Of a stretch of DNA of 64,000 nt, positions 35,931-43,721 are shown piece after piece; positions within the stretch are counted from its first letter, which is position 1, and each line of letters opens with the position of its first letter. The position numbers and the translations under genes were made by a program. The stretch is from Bacillota bacterium (GTDB lineage Bacteria; Bacillota; Clostridia; Christensenellales; Christensenellaceae), in the NCBI GenBank assembly GCA_023393165.1, contig JAEWMJ010000027.1, positions 1-64,000 on the forward strand, given 5' to 3'. The notes under the pieces are model-generated. The model made no database searches, was not told the DNA's origin, and saw nothing but the letters and a program-made list of their open reading frames with translations.

Positions 35931-36931
35931 CGGGCAAATTGTTTTAACCCCATTGTGTCCACTTCCATGTCCATAAGCTCTTTTAATTCATCGTCCAGCT
36001 TCATAACCGAAAGCTGAACACCCATCATGTCAAGCGATGAGAAATAAGTTCCAACATATGAACGGTAAATATGAATACCTTTTTGCGAAAGGACTTCTTC
36101 CACATGATTGAAAAATATGTACTGCTCCATCAGGGGCGTCGCGCCTAATCCGGATACCATTACAGCCACTTCGTCGCCCTTCCCGAAAGGATAATCCGGA
36201 AGGATGATGTCAAGAAGCATGTCCGCCATTTCGTTTGCCGTTTTAAGCTCGCATACCTTTATTCCCGGTTCTCCATGCAGGCCTATGCCTATTTCCATGG
36301 TTCCGTCTTTCACTTCAAAATTGGGATGGCCCACCGCGGGAATGGTGCACGCCGTAATGCCGATCCCCGCCGTACAGGTATGGTCCACCGCTTTTTGAGC
36401 GGCTCTTATCACTTCATGAAGTTCGGCGCCCTGCGCAGCCTTCGCCGCGCCAACCTTCCACATGAAGATTTCACCGATAACGCCGCGGCGCTTTTCTTTT
36501 TCCTCTTTTGGCGCGGAAGCCACGTCATCGTTTGCAGTTACTGTTTTTACAACGATTCCTTCTTTTTCCGCCATCTTGACCGCCATTCGGACGTTCATAT
36601 TATCCCCGGCATAATTTCCGAACAGACATGCAACGCCTTTTCCGGAATCCGCAGCCTTAAATGCTTCATAAAAATCCTTCAGTGTCGGCGAAGAAAACAC
36701 CTCCCCCACTGCAACGGCGTCAATCATATTGCGCCCAATATATCCTATAAACGCCGGTTTATGTCCGGACCCGCCGCCGGTAACTATTCCGACCTTGCCT
36801 TTTACGGGCGCGTCTTTGAATTTGATCACCCTGGGATTTTGCGTTGGAACAACAATGTCCTTATGGTTCTTTAAGAATCCTTTCAGCATATCATCTACAA
36901 CCCGATCCGGATCATTAACGATTCTTTGCAT
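35927..36931 (-). CDS. dhaK: DhaK-type substrate-binding subunit of a dihydroxyacetone kinase
   Basis: A 334-aa DAK1-domain protein. GGGSGHKPAFIGYIG near the N-terminus and GIGLHGEPG near residue 220 (the His that holds dihydroxyacetone as a hemiaminal) are present. With DhaL (30233) it would phosphorylate dihydroxyacetone or a related short ketose such as erythrulose. AGGAGG is 7 nt before the ATG at 36931; the open frame extends upstream without an RBS. Its TAA overlaps the end of the repeat element, so the C-terminus could have been altered by insertion. Confidence 0.9.
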   Translation of the reverse strand: MQRIVNDPDRVVDDMLKGFLKNHKDIVVPTQNPRVIKFKDAPVKGKVGIVTGGGSGHKPAFIGYIGRNMIDAVAVGEVFSSPTLKDFYEAFKAADSGKGVACLFGNYAGDNMNVRMAVKMAEKEGIVVKTVTANDDVASAPKEEKEKRRGVIGEIFMWKVGAAKAAQGAELHEVIRAAQKAVDHTCTAGIGITACTIPAVGHPNFEVKDGTMEIGIGLHGEPGIKVCELKTANEMADMLLDIILPDYPFGKGDEVAVMVSGLGATPLMEQYIFFNHVEEVLSQKGIHIYRSYVGTYFSSLDMMGVQLSVMKLDDELKELMDMEVDTMGLKQFAR

Positions 36932-36974
36932 TTTCTTTCCTCCTAAATATTTTATTTTTATTGCGTTTGTGGAT

Positions 36975-38222
36975 TTAAAAAGCACTGGAATTTTTATTAT
37001 AATTCCTATTTTCCAAAAACGCATCCATCATGCTTTGAAGATTTTCCATCGGAACGCCATGCTGAATGTTGTGTATTACCGCAAAAATGAATCCGCCTCC
37101 CGGTGCGAACACCTTAATACGCTCGATTACCTGCTGCCTGACTTCATCCGGCGTACCGTAGGGCAGCACCGTCTGGCTTTCCACGCCGCCTCCCCAAAAA
37201 ACAATTTCTCCGCCGAATTCCTTTTTCAGTTCCACCGGGTCCATTCCCCCGGCATTCGTTTGAACAGGGTTTAAAATGTCGATCCCGGATTGTATAAAAA
37301 GCGGGATAAAATTCCGGACAGATCCGCAGGAATGAAGCAATGTTTTAGCATGGCAATGTTTATGGATATAATCCGTGATTTTTCTATAACGCGGCACATA
37401 CAATTCCTCAAACGCAGAAGGGCTGAAAATTTCACTTTTCTGAGAACCGTAATCTGTTGAAGCAACTAAAATCGTATCGATATACTTTCCAACAGCCTGA
37501 ATATACATCTCAAGATTTTCAATAGCACGTTCTGCTGTCACATCCAAAATATTGCCGATATATTCGGGTTCCATCATAAGCAGGCACAGCCAGTCCGTCA
37601 TAGTATGTCCAGCCATTATCCCCGTTGTAAAAAGCTTTCCTTTTCCAAAACCTCCGTGAACAGAATATGTCGTATTTTCATGCAAAAATTTTGCATTCTC
37701 CTCCATGTCCCGCAGCTCTTCATCCGTATAAAGAGGTATTTGCCTTTTCCAATCCTGCGGATCCATAAATGAAATTTCTTCCGACATTTGCGTGGAGCAG
37801 GCCCGGTCGAAATATTTGCCGCCTTTGGGCATCGAAGCCTGCGGTTTTCCATTATCCCCTAAGATAAGAATATTTCCTTCCTCATCTTCGACGGGCTGAA
37901 AATCACCCGGCATTAATACGGTATTTCCGGCATAAGTCGTCCATTGCTTCCAGTCGCGGTTATAAAAACCCCAGCGAAAAATCGGGTTCTCCACCATAAC
38001 AACGTCAGTGTGCAGGTATTCGCGCATATCGCCCTCTACTCTTGCCAACATCTGAAACTGATCAAAAACTTTAGGATTTTCCATATTGATCCCGGCATAC
38101 TTCATCCAATCGCAGTATTCATCGATATGCACGCCGGTGTTTTCTGTTCCGCCGATATCAATCGGAACTTTATCCGCCTCCCGGAAATTAATTGCGCTCC
38201 AAACACGTTCTCTTGATGTCAT
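36975..38222 (-). CDS. URO-D/MtaA-fold protein, cluster C
   Basis: A 415-aa COG0407-type protein, the first gene of operon C. The family zinc motif HSCGSV is present about 70% along, with DVVMVENP in the N-terminal half and FWGGGVESQ in the C-terminal barrel. There is no corrinoid protein or haem gene nearby. The 43-bp gap to dhaK and shared orientation make it part of the sugar operon. It differs clearly from the cluster A and B relatives, so they are not recent duplicates. Function unknown. Confidence 0.8.
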   Translation of the reverse strand: MTSRERVWSAINFREADKVPIDIGGTENTGVHIDEYCDWMKYAGINMENPKVFDQFQMLARVEGDMREYLHTDVVMVENPIFRWGFYNRDWKQWTTYAGNTVLMPGDFQPVEDEEGNILILGDNGKPQASMPKGGKYFDRACSTQMSEEISFMDPQDWKRQIPLYTDEELRDMEENAKFLHENTTYSVHGGFGKGKLFTTGIMAGHTMTDWLCLLMMEPEYIGNILDVTAERAIENLEMYIQAVGKYIDTILVASTDYGSQKSEIFSPSAFEELYVPRYRKITDYIHKHCHAKTLLHSCGSVRNFIPLFIQSGIDILNPVQTNAGGMDPVELKKEFGGEIVFWGGGVESQTVLPYGTPDEVRQQVIERIKVFAPGGGFIFAVIHNIQHGVPMENLQSMMDAFLENRNYNKNSSAF

Positions 38223-38323
38223 GTTAACCTTCCTCTATATCTTAAATAATAATTTACAATTATGGGTGCATTCTTATTTTTCTATCAGTCCTTGCTGATT
38301 TCCGAATTGATTGTTGTATTTTT

Positions 38324-38351
38324 ATTATAATTATATTGTAGTTTTTTGCAA
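38324..38351 (-). promoter_or_regulatory. Promoter of sugar operon C
   Basis: TTGCAA, 16 nt, TATAAT on the minus strand, about 100 bp upstream of the URO-D-like start. The surrounding DNA to 38580 is very AT-rich and holds no gene. Confidence 0.65.
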
Positions 38352-38407
38352 GTATTTTTTATTATTTTTTTAAATATTTTATAATTTTTAATATATATAT
38401 TTAAATA

Positions 38408-38438
38408 TTCTACAATATTTCTATACGTTTTCTACAAT
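38408..38438 (-). promoter_or_regulatory. Candidate DeoR operator repeats, operon C
   Basis: TTCTACAAT occurs at 38408-38416 and 38430-38438, exactly 22 bp apart (two helical turns). An inverted ATTGTAG at 38335-38341 lies inside the promoter spacer. Phased direct repeats of this size suit DeoR-type repressors. Confidence 0.45.
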
Positions 38439-38580
38439 CATATGACCAATCTGAAAAATGCGGCAATTAAAAAAGCCTTAACAAAGCAGAATTTCCGTAT
38501 TTATAAAGCTTTTTACACTGTTATCATTTTATTATTTACTTGTGTTTTAAATTGAATAATTTATTCCGGACTTTTAAAGA

Positions 38581-38609
38581 AAAAATAAAGAGGCGCGGAT
38601 TGCCGCGCC
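38581..38609 (-). terminator. Terminator of the riboflavin operon
   Basis: A 7-bp GC stem GGCGCGG/CCGCGCC followed on the minus strand by TCTTTATTTTT, 93 bp past the ribH stop. Confidence 0.75.
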
Positions 38610-38701
38610 AAAAATAATGTTATGCTTAAAATTTTGGATTTCTGTTTTTCCAGCTGCTTCGGTTTTATATGCTGAATGCGCCGTCAAAATCAAACCGTAT
38701 T

Positions 38702-39175
38702 TTAGTCATCCTGTTTGATCCCGCGTATCAGGTTCACCATTTCTATGGCGCCAAGCGCGCAGTCATAGCCTTTGTTTCCCGCCTTTGTACCGGCGCGTTC
38801 AACGGCCTGCTCGATATTTTCAGTTGTTAAAACGCCAAACATTACGGGTACGCCGGTCTTAAGGGATATACCGGCGATTCCTTTGGACACTTCATTGCAC
38901 ACATAATCGTAATGCGTGGTTGAACCACGTATCACGGCGCCCAGGCAGATGACGGCGTCATATCTTCCGCTTTCGGCCATTTGGGAAGCGATCAGCGGAA
39001 TTTCAAACGCGCCGGGAACCCACGCCACTTCTATTTGATCTTCCCGCATATCATGGCGCTTCAAACCGTCCAAAGCGCCGGACAGCAGTTTTGATACAAT
39101 AAACTCATTGAACCGCGCCGCGACAATGCCGATACTGATATCCCCGCAAACCAGTTTTCCTTCATAAACTTTCAT
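38702..39175 (-). CDS. ribH: 6,7-dimethyl-8-ribityllumazine synthase
   Basis: 157 aa. Condenses 5-amino-6-ribitylaminouracil with 3,4-dihydroxy-2-butanone 4-phosphate, the penultimate riboflavin step. Family landmarks are ARFNEFIVSKLL, VPGAFEIP, GAVIRGSTTHYDYV (catalytic His) and PVMFGVLTTENIEQA. It is the last gene of ribDEBAH and overlaps the ribBA stop by 14 bp, indicating translational coupling. Confidence 0.97.
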   Translation of the reverse strand: MKVYEGKLVCGDISIGIVAARFNEFIVSKLLSGALDGLKRHDMREDQIEVAWVPGAFEIPLIASQMAESGRYDAVICLGAVIRGSTTHYDYVCNEVSKGIAGISLKTGVPVMFGVLTTENIEQAVERAGTKAGNKGYDCALGAIEMVNLIRGIKQDD

Positions 39176-40397
39176 TTACAATACTCTCCTTCACAAGCAA
39201 ATCTTTGAGCATATGGCCCATTTTCTCTTTTTTGGTTTTCAGATAAAGCGCGTCGTGCGCGTTTGCCTTTATTTCTATCGGGATCCTTTCCGCGATCTCC
39301 AGCCCAAATCCGGAAAGGCCGTATATCTTCTGAGGGTTATTGGTAAGCAGCCGCAGCGTTTTTGCCCCGAGATCCCGCAGTATCTGGGCTCCAATGTAAT
39401 ATTCCCGCAGATCCGCGTTGAATCCGAGCGCCAGGTTTGCCTGCACCGTATCCATCCCTTGATCCTGCAGCGCATAAGCCTTTAATTTGTTTAAAAGGCC
39501 GATTCCTCTGCCCTCCTGGCGCATATACAATAAAATGCCTCTCCCTTCCGCTTCGATCCGTTTCATTGAGGCCGCAAGCTGCTCCCCGCAGTCGCAACGG
39601 CAGGAGCCGAAAACCTCGCCGGTCAGGCATTCGGATTGCACGCGGCACAGGATGTCTTTCCCGTCGCCGACATCCCCTTTTACCAGCGCGATGTGATGTT
39701 CTCCGTTGAGCAGATTTATATAGCCGAACGCCTCGAAATCACCGTATCTCGTGGGCATATGGGTTACCGCTTCCAGATTTACCAGCTTATCGTTTGTTTT
39801 GCGGTACTCCTGCAGCGCCCTGATGGTGATGAACTTTAATCCGAATTTTTTTGAAAGTTCCGCAAGTTCGGCCTTTCTCATCATCGTTCCGTCTTCCCGC
39901 ATAATCTCACAGCACAGGCCGCATTCCTTCAGCCCGGCGAGCCTCATAAGGTCCACCGTTGCCTCAGTATGGCCGTTTCTCTCAAGCACGCCGTTTTTCC
40001 TCGCCACCAGCGGGAACATATGGCCGGGCCTTCTGAAATCCCCGGGCCGCGCGCCGTCCTCCACGCATTTCATTGCCGTTATTGACCGTTCCACGGCGGA
40101 TATGCCGGTTTTTGTATCCACATGGTCAATGGAAACCGTAAACGCTGTTTCATGGTTGTCGGTATTTTGAGCCACCATTCGGGGGATTTCAAGCTTTTGG
40201 GCCAGTTCTTCCGCCATCGGCATGCAGATAAGGCCTTTTCCGCAGGCAGCCATAAAATTTACATTTTCGGTTGTGGCCGCCTGCGCCGGGCACACAAAGT
40301 CGCCCTCGTTTTCCCTGTCCTCATTGTCCGTCACGATCACAATTTTCCCTTTTTTCAGATCTTCCAGCGCTTCTTCAACCGTATTGAATTGAAACAT
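39162..40397 (-). CDS. ribBA: Bifunctional DHBP synthase / GTP cyclohydrolase II
   Basis: A 411-aa fusion. Residues ~1-200 are 3,4-dihydroxy-2-butanone-4-phosphate synthase (DNEDRENEGDFV, RPGHMFPL, HTEATVDL). Residues ~205-400 are GTP cyclohydrolase II with zinc ligands in GEVFGSCRCDCGEQL and RQEGRGIGL. It makes both starting branches of riboflavin synthesis. AGGAGG lies 5 nt before the ATG; it starts 9 bp after ribE ends. Confidence 0.97.
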   Translation of the reverse strand: MFQFNTVEEALEDLKKGKIVIVTDNEDRENEGDFVCPAQAATTENVNFMAACGKGLICMPMAEELAQKLEIPRMVAQNTDNHETAFTVSIDHVDTKTGISAVERSITAMKCVEDGARPGDFRRPGHMFPLVARKNGVLERNGHTEATVDLMRLAGLKECGLCCEIMREDGTMMRKAELAELSKKFGLKFITIRALQEYRKTNDKLVNLEAVTHMPTRYGDFEAFGYINLLNGEHHIALVKGDVGDGKDILCRVQSECLTGEVFGSCRCDCGEQLAASMKRIEAEGRGILLYMRQEGRGIGLLNKLKAYALQDQGMDTVQANLALGFNADLREYYIGAQILRDLGAKTLRLLTNNPQKIYGLSGFGLEIAERIPIEIKANAHDALYLKTKKEKMGHMLKDLLVKESIVNESL

Positions 40398-40406
40398 ATT
40401 TACCTC

Positions 40407-41054
40407 CTAAAATCCCGCATTCGCAAGGAATGCGGCTGTAAGTCCATTTTTTTGTTTGAGTTCTGTGCCTTCTTTTAAAAACCGCTCTATATATTTGCCC
40501 ACGATATCATTTTCCAGGTTTACGGTATCCCCAACCTTCTTATCCGTCAGCGCAGCAGTCCGGCCCGTGTGCGGAACAACGGAAACCGAAAAATGACCCT
40601 CCCCGGTCCGGGCCACCGTCAGGCTGATTCCGTCCACAGCTATGGAGCCCTTTTCAACGATATATCTGAGCAGCTCTCCGGACGCCGCTATTGCAATCCA
40701 CACCGCATTATCATCCCTTTCCTTTTTTATAATCCGCCCGACGCCGTCAATATGACCGTACACCATATGCCCGCCAAACCGCCCGTCCGCGCGCGTCGCG
40801 CGCTCCAGGTTCACCCTGCTTCCGGGCCCGAGACGCTCAAGATTGGTGCGGGAAAACGTCTCGTTCATCACATCCGCCCAGAAAACATTCCCTTTCATTC
40901 CAGCCACCGTGAGGCACACGCCGTTGACCGCTACGCTGTCCCCCAGACCGAGTTCATCAAAAACAATCCCGCCCTTGACGGACAAACGGGCAGACCTGCC
41001 GTTTTTTTGTATGGACGCAACCGTCCCTGTTTCTTCAACGATCCCTGTAAACAT
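40407..41054 (-). CDS. ribE: Riboflavin synthase alpha subunit
   Basis: 215 aa. Dismutates two lumazines to riboflavin and the ribitylaminouracil. The internal duplication typical of the family is visible: MFTGIVEETG with VNGVCLTV in the first half, and GHIDGVGRI with VDGISLTV in the second. The gene overlaps the end of ribD by 20 bp with an internal AAGGGAG RBS. Confidence 0.97.
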   Translation of the reverse strand: MFTGIVEETGTVASIQKNGRSARLSVKGGIVFDELGLGDSVAVNGVCLTVAGMKGNVFWADVMNETFSRTNLERLGPGSRVNLERATRADGRFGGHMVYGHIDGVGRIIKKERDDNAVWIAIAASGELLRYIVEKGSIAVDGISLTVARTGEGHFSVSVVPHTGRTAALTDKKVGDTVNLENDIVGKYIERFLKEGTELKQKNGLTAAFLANAGF

Positions 41055-42150
41055 GATCCTGATCTCCCTTCAAGGTATACTCGAGCAGCATATCCTCCCC
41101 CAGCAGGGTAAGCCGCCGATCCGACAACCGGTAGGCTTCATCCGGTTCGTCCATGCCTATACCGCCCACGGCGGATTTCGCGTTTTCGCCTCCGAATATT
41201 TTGGGGGCTATATATGCCTGCACTTTGTTCACAATACCGCTCTCCAACGCGGCGGCATGGAGCGCGGCCCCGCCTTCCAGCAAAACGCTGTCGATTTGCT
41301 TTCCGCCAAGAATTTTCATGAGTTCATTAAGGTCCAAATGCCCGCTTTTTTTTGATGCCGGTATCACCTGAACGCCCCTTTCGCGCAGAAGCTGCGCTTT
41401 TTCCCCTTCTGCGGCGGCGGTCGCCACAATCACGTCCGAAAGTCCCGCCGTCTTAACGATTTGCGCATCCAAAGGGATGCGCAGGTTTGTATCGCAAACG
41501 ATACGCACAGGATTCCTGCCCCCGGGCATCCGGCAGGTCAGCAGTGGATCGTCCGCGAGAACGGAGCCGATCCCCACCATTATCCCGGCATATTTGTGCC
41601 GGCAAAAATGTACGTGTTTCCTTGCCGCATCCCCCGTGATCCATCTGGATTTTCCCGTTGCCGTTGCGATCTTGCCGTCTATCGTCATTGCGTACTTCAT
41701 CACTGTAAACGGCGTCCCGTGAGTAATATAATGGAAAAACACTTCATTTTGCCTTTTGCATTCCTCTTCCAACACCCCGCAGACGACGCGTACGCCCTGC
41801 CGCTGCAAATCCTTGATGCCCTTGCCGCACACCAGCGCGTTGGGATCCTTTGCGCCTATAACGACGGTCCCTATGCCGCTCTCAATGATCGCGTCCGTGC
41901 AGGGAGGCGTCCTCCCGTAATGGCAGCAAGGCTCCAGCGTTACATACAATGTTGCGCCGGCAGGGTTTTCGGAACAGGCGGCCAGCGCGTTTCTTTCCGC
42001 ATGCGGGCCGCCGCAGGACTGGTGATGACCCCTGCCGATGATTTCTCCCTGCCGGACGATCACCGCGCCGACCACCGGATTAGGGTTTACCCATCCGCAG
42101 CCCCCTTCCGCTTCTTCAATCGCGATCTTCATATACTGTTCATGCGTCAA
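41035..42150 (-). CDS. ribD: Bifunctional riboflavin deaminase/reductase
   Basis: 371 aa. The N-terminal cytidine-deaminase-fold domain has zinc ligands HAE (~50) and PCCHYGRTPPC (~75-85). The C-terminal reductase domain begins near residue 150 (TVMKYAMTIDGKIA). It carries out the second and third steps from GTP. The start appears to be TTG, 11 nt after a strong AAAGGAGG; the next ATG is 18 nt further in. It is the first gene behind the FMN riboswitch. Confidence 0.96.
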   Translation of the reverse strand: MTHEQYMKIAIEEAEGGCGWVNPNPVVGAVIVRQGEIIGRGHHQSCGGPHAERNALAACSENPAGATLYVTLEPCCHYGRTPPCTDAIIESGIGTVVIGAKDPNALVCGKGIKDLQRQGVRVVCGVLEEECKRQNEVFFHYITHGTPFTVMKYAMTIDGKIATATGKSRWITGDAARKHVHFCRHKYAGIMVGIGSVLADDPLLTCRMPGGRNPVRIVCDTNLRIPLDAQIVKTAGLSDVIVATAAAEGEKAQLLRERGVQVIPASKKSGHLDLNELMKILGGKQIDSVLLEGGAALHAAALESGIVNKVQAYIAPKIFGGENAKSAVGGIGMDEPDEAYRLSDRRLTLLGEDMLLEYTLKGDQDHVYRDR

Positions 42151-42208
42151 TGAAAAATAATCCTCCTTTCAATCCATCCCATAAAGTCATTCAGGCTTTC
42201 CGGGAAGA

Positions 42209-42240
42209 TAAAAAATACGCCCTGAATATTCTTCTGGGCG
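42209..42240 (-). terminator. Second hairpin in the rib leader
   Basis: CGCCCAGAA/TTCAGGGCG pair over nine positions with one mismatch, followed on the minus strand by TATTTTTT. It lies between the riboswitch terminator and ribD, so it may be a backup terminator or a translational control hairpin. Confidence 0.5.
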
Positions 42241-42277
42241 AATCCGGTTTCCATTGATAATAAAACGCTTATCATTG

Positions 42278-42308
42278 AAAAAAAAGCTCCGGAAAATAAT
42301 TCCAGAGC
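42278..42308 (-). terminator. Riboswitch-controlled terminator of the rib operon
   Basis: GCTCTGGAA/TTCCGGAGC (one G-U) with a 5-nt loop followed by eight T on the minus strand, 38 nt after the FMN aptamer. Expected to form when FMN is bound. Confidence 0.85.
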
Positions 42309-42345
42309 ATAATTACTAAAAGACACTGCATTTCTGCGAAGTCTT

Positions 42346-42452
42346 ATCTTCTTCCATCCAGACTTTACTGTCGGCTTCGGAGTTTCACCGAATCATGCCT
42401 TGCGGCTCGTGGGCTGTACCACCGGTAGGGAATTAAACCCTGCCCTGAAGAT
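42346..42452 (-). ncRNA. FMN riboswitch (RFN element)
   Basis: On the minus strand the conserved RFN segments appear in order: AGGGCAGGGT, CCCTACCGGTGGTA, AGCCCACGAGCC, GATTCGGTGAAACTCCGA, AGCCGACAGT and AGTCTGGATG. ATCTTC and GAAGAT close the P1 stem. It controls ribDEBAH by FMN-dependent transcription termination at 42278-42308. Confidence 0.96.
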
Positions 42453-42469
42453 ATTATTCAATTACGCTT

Positions 42470-42498
42470 ATAGTAGCACGGATATTTATGCCTGTCAA
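42470..42498 (-). promoter_or_regulatory. Promoter of the riboflavin operon
   Basis: TTGACA, 17 nt, TACTAT on the minus strand. The transcript would start about 10 nt before the riboswitch P1 stem. Confidence 0.8.
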
Positions 42499-42599
42499 AC
42501 GGATTCCGTATTTTTTTATCTGCTTTTCTTTATATCCCTCAAAAAATAAATCAACCCTGCCCTTTTTTCCGCGCCTCTCTCCAAAATTCTTGAATGCTA

Positions 42600-42637
42600 T
42601 TGACAAAATAATATTGATTGTATACAATTTAATTGTT
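42600..42637 (+). promoter_or_regulatory. Promoter and OhrR-type operator
   Basis: TTGACA (42600-42605), 17 nt, TACAAT (42623-42628) on the plus strand. TACAATTTAATTGTT (42623-42637) matches the OhrR consensus TACAATT-N-AATTGTA at all but one position. An ATTGTATACAAT palindrome (42617-42628) overlaps it, as in tandem OhrR sites. Confidence 0.85.
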
Positions 42638-42661
42638 TAAAATATATATAGGAGGTACGAT

Positions 42662-43135
42662 ATGGATCTGTATGAAATAACGGCAGAGGAAATGGGCGGG
42701 AATAAGGTCCCTCTCTCGGTTTATAAAGGAAAGGTGCTGCTTGTTGTAAACACAGCGACAGGCTGCGGATTTACTCCGCAATACAAGGGGCTGCAAAGCC
42801 TGTATGAAAAGTTTAAATCAAAAGGTTTTGAAATTTTAGACTTTCCCTGCAACCAATTTGCCAATCAGGCGCCGGGTACCGAAAATGAGATCCACACCTT
42901 CTGTACGGGCCGGTTTGGTATTACATTTAAGCAGTTTGCAAAAATTGACGTGAACGGAAAAAACGAGTCCCCGCTGTACTCCTTTTTAAAGAAGAAAAAA
43001 GGCGGCGTTTTTGGCCCGGGCATCAAATGGAATTTCACAAAGTTTCTTATAGACCGCAGCGGCAACGTGATAAAACGCTATCCGCCCACTGTTTCGCCTG
43101 AAAATCTGGAAAAAGACATTGCAGCGCTGCTGTAA
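42662..43135 (+). CDS. Glutathione peroxidase-family thiol peroxidase
   Basis: A 157-aa GPx-fold peroxidase that reduces hydroperoxides. The peroxidatic Cys lies in NTATGCGFTPQYKGL (~35), with partners in FPCNQFANQAPG (~62-72) and KWNFTKFLIDRSG. It has Cys, not selenocysteine, and the second Cys at ~64 fits a thioredoxin-dependent mechanism, as usual in bacteria. It is followed after 72 bp by ohrR and preceded by an OhrR-like operator, so organic peroxide probably induces it. Confidence 0.93.
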   Translation: MDLYEITAEEMGGNKVPLSVYKGKVLLVVNTATGCGFTPQYKGLQSLYEKFKSKGFEILDFPCNQFANQAPGTENEIHTFCTGRFGITFKQFAKIDVNGKNESPLYSFLKKKKGGVFGPGIKWNFTKFLIDRSGNVIKRYPPTVSPENLEKDIAALL

Positions 43136-43207
43136 GAAAAAATACGGCTTATGGTATAATGAAATAAAGAGGCTTAACGCCGATTGAAAAGCCAAGGGGG
43201 ATACCGA

Positions 43208-43636
43208 ATGCCGGAATATGATGTTTTGAAACTTAAAAATCAACTCTGCTTCCCGCTCTATGCCTGCGCAAAGGAAGTTGTGCGTAAATACAAGCCATAT
43301 CTTGATGAGATCGGGCTGACCTATACCCAATATATAACCATGATGGTGCTTTGGGAAAAAAAGGCGCTCACTGTAAAAGAACTTGGCGAATGCCTGTATC
43401 TGGATTCCGGGACGCTGACTCCTCTTTTAAAAAAGATGGAAGCCGCAGGGCTGATCACACGCGAACGGGGGCAGGAGGACGAACGCAGCGTAACTGTGTC
43501 CATCACTGCACAGGGAATGGATCTGAGGAAAAAAGCGGTTGATATTCCCTCAAAAATCGGGAGTTGCTTACCGCTTTCCATGGAAGAATTTCGAACGCTT
43601 TACGGTTTGCTGTATAAATTGCTGGATTCGTTATAA
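43208..43636 (+). CDS. ohrR: OhrR-type MarR-family peroxide sensor
   Basis: A 142-aa winged-helix repressor. LKLKNQLCFPLYA near the N-terminus holds the conserved reactive Cys (~13) of OhrR, and the recognition region LYLDSGTLTPLLKKME is typical. A second Cys at ~118 (GSCLP) could form a disulfide. The start at 43208 has AAGGGGG upstream; the frame could begin at a TTG eight codons earlier, but without an RBS. It is predicted to repress its own operon with the GPx gene through the operator at 42617-42637. Confidence 0.88.
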   Translation: MPEYDVLKLKNQLCFPLYACAKEVVRKYKPYLDEIGLTYTQYITMMVLWEKKALTVKELGECLYLDSGTLTPLLKKMEAAGLITRERGQEDERSVTVSITAQGMDLRKKAVDIPSKIGSCLPLSMEEFRTLYGLLYKLLDSL

Positions 43637-43721
43637 AGAATCAGCTTAAGGGGGCCGCGGCACTTAAAAACAGTTCCGCCGCCTTATTTATCCCTTAAAG
43701 CCGGCAGAACCGCCTAAAAAA

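Noticed and set aside
35737..35937. A 66-aa minus-strand open frame rich in Arg and Ala
   Set aside because: It lies inside the hairpin-filled repeat element, has no RBS, and its composition reflects the inverted repeats. Treated as non-coding.
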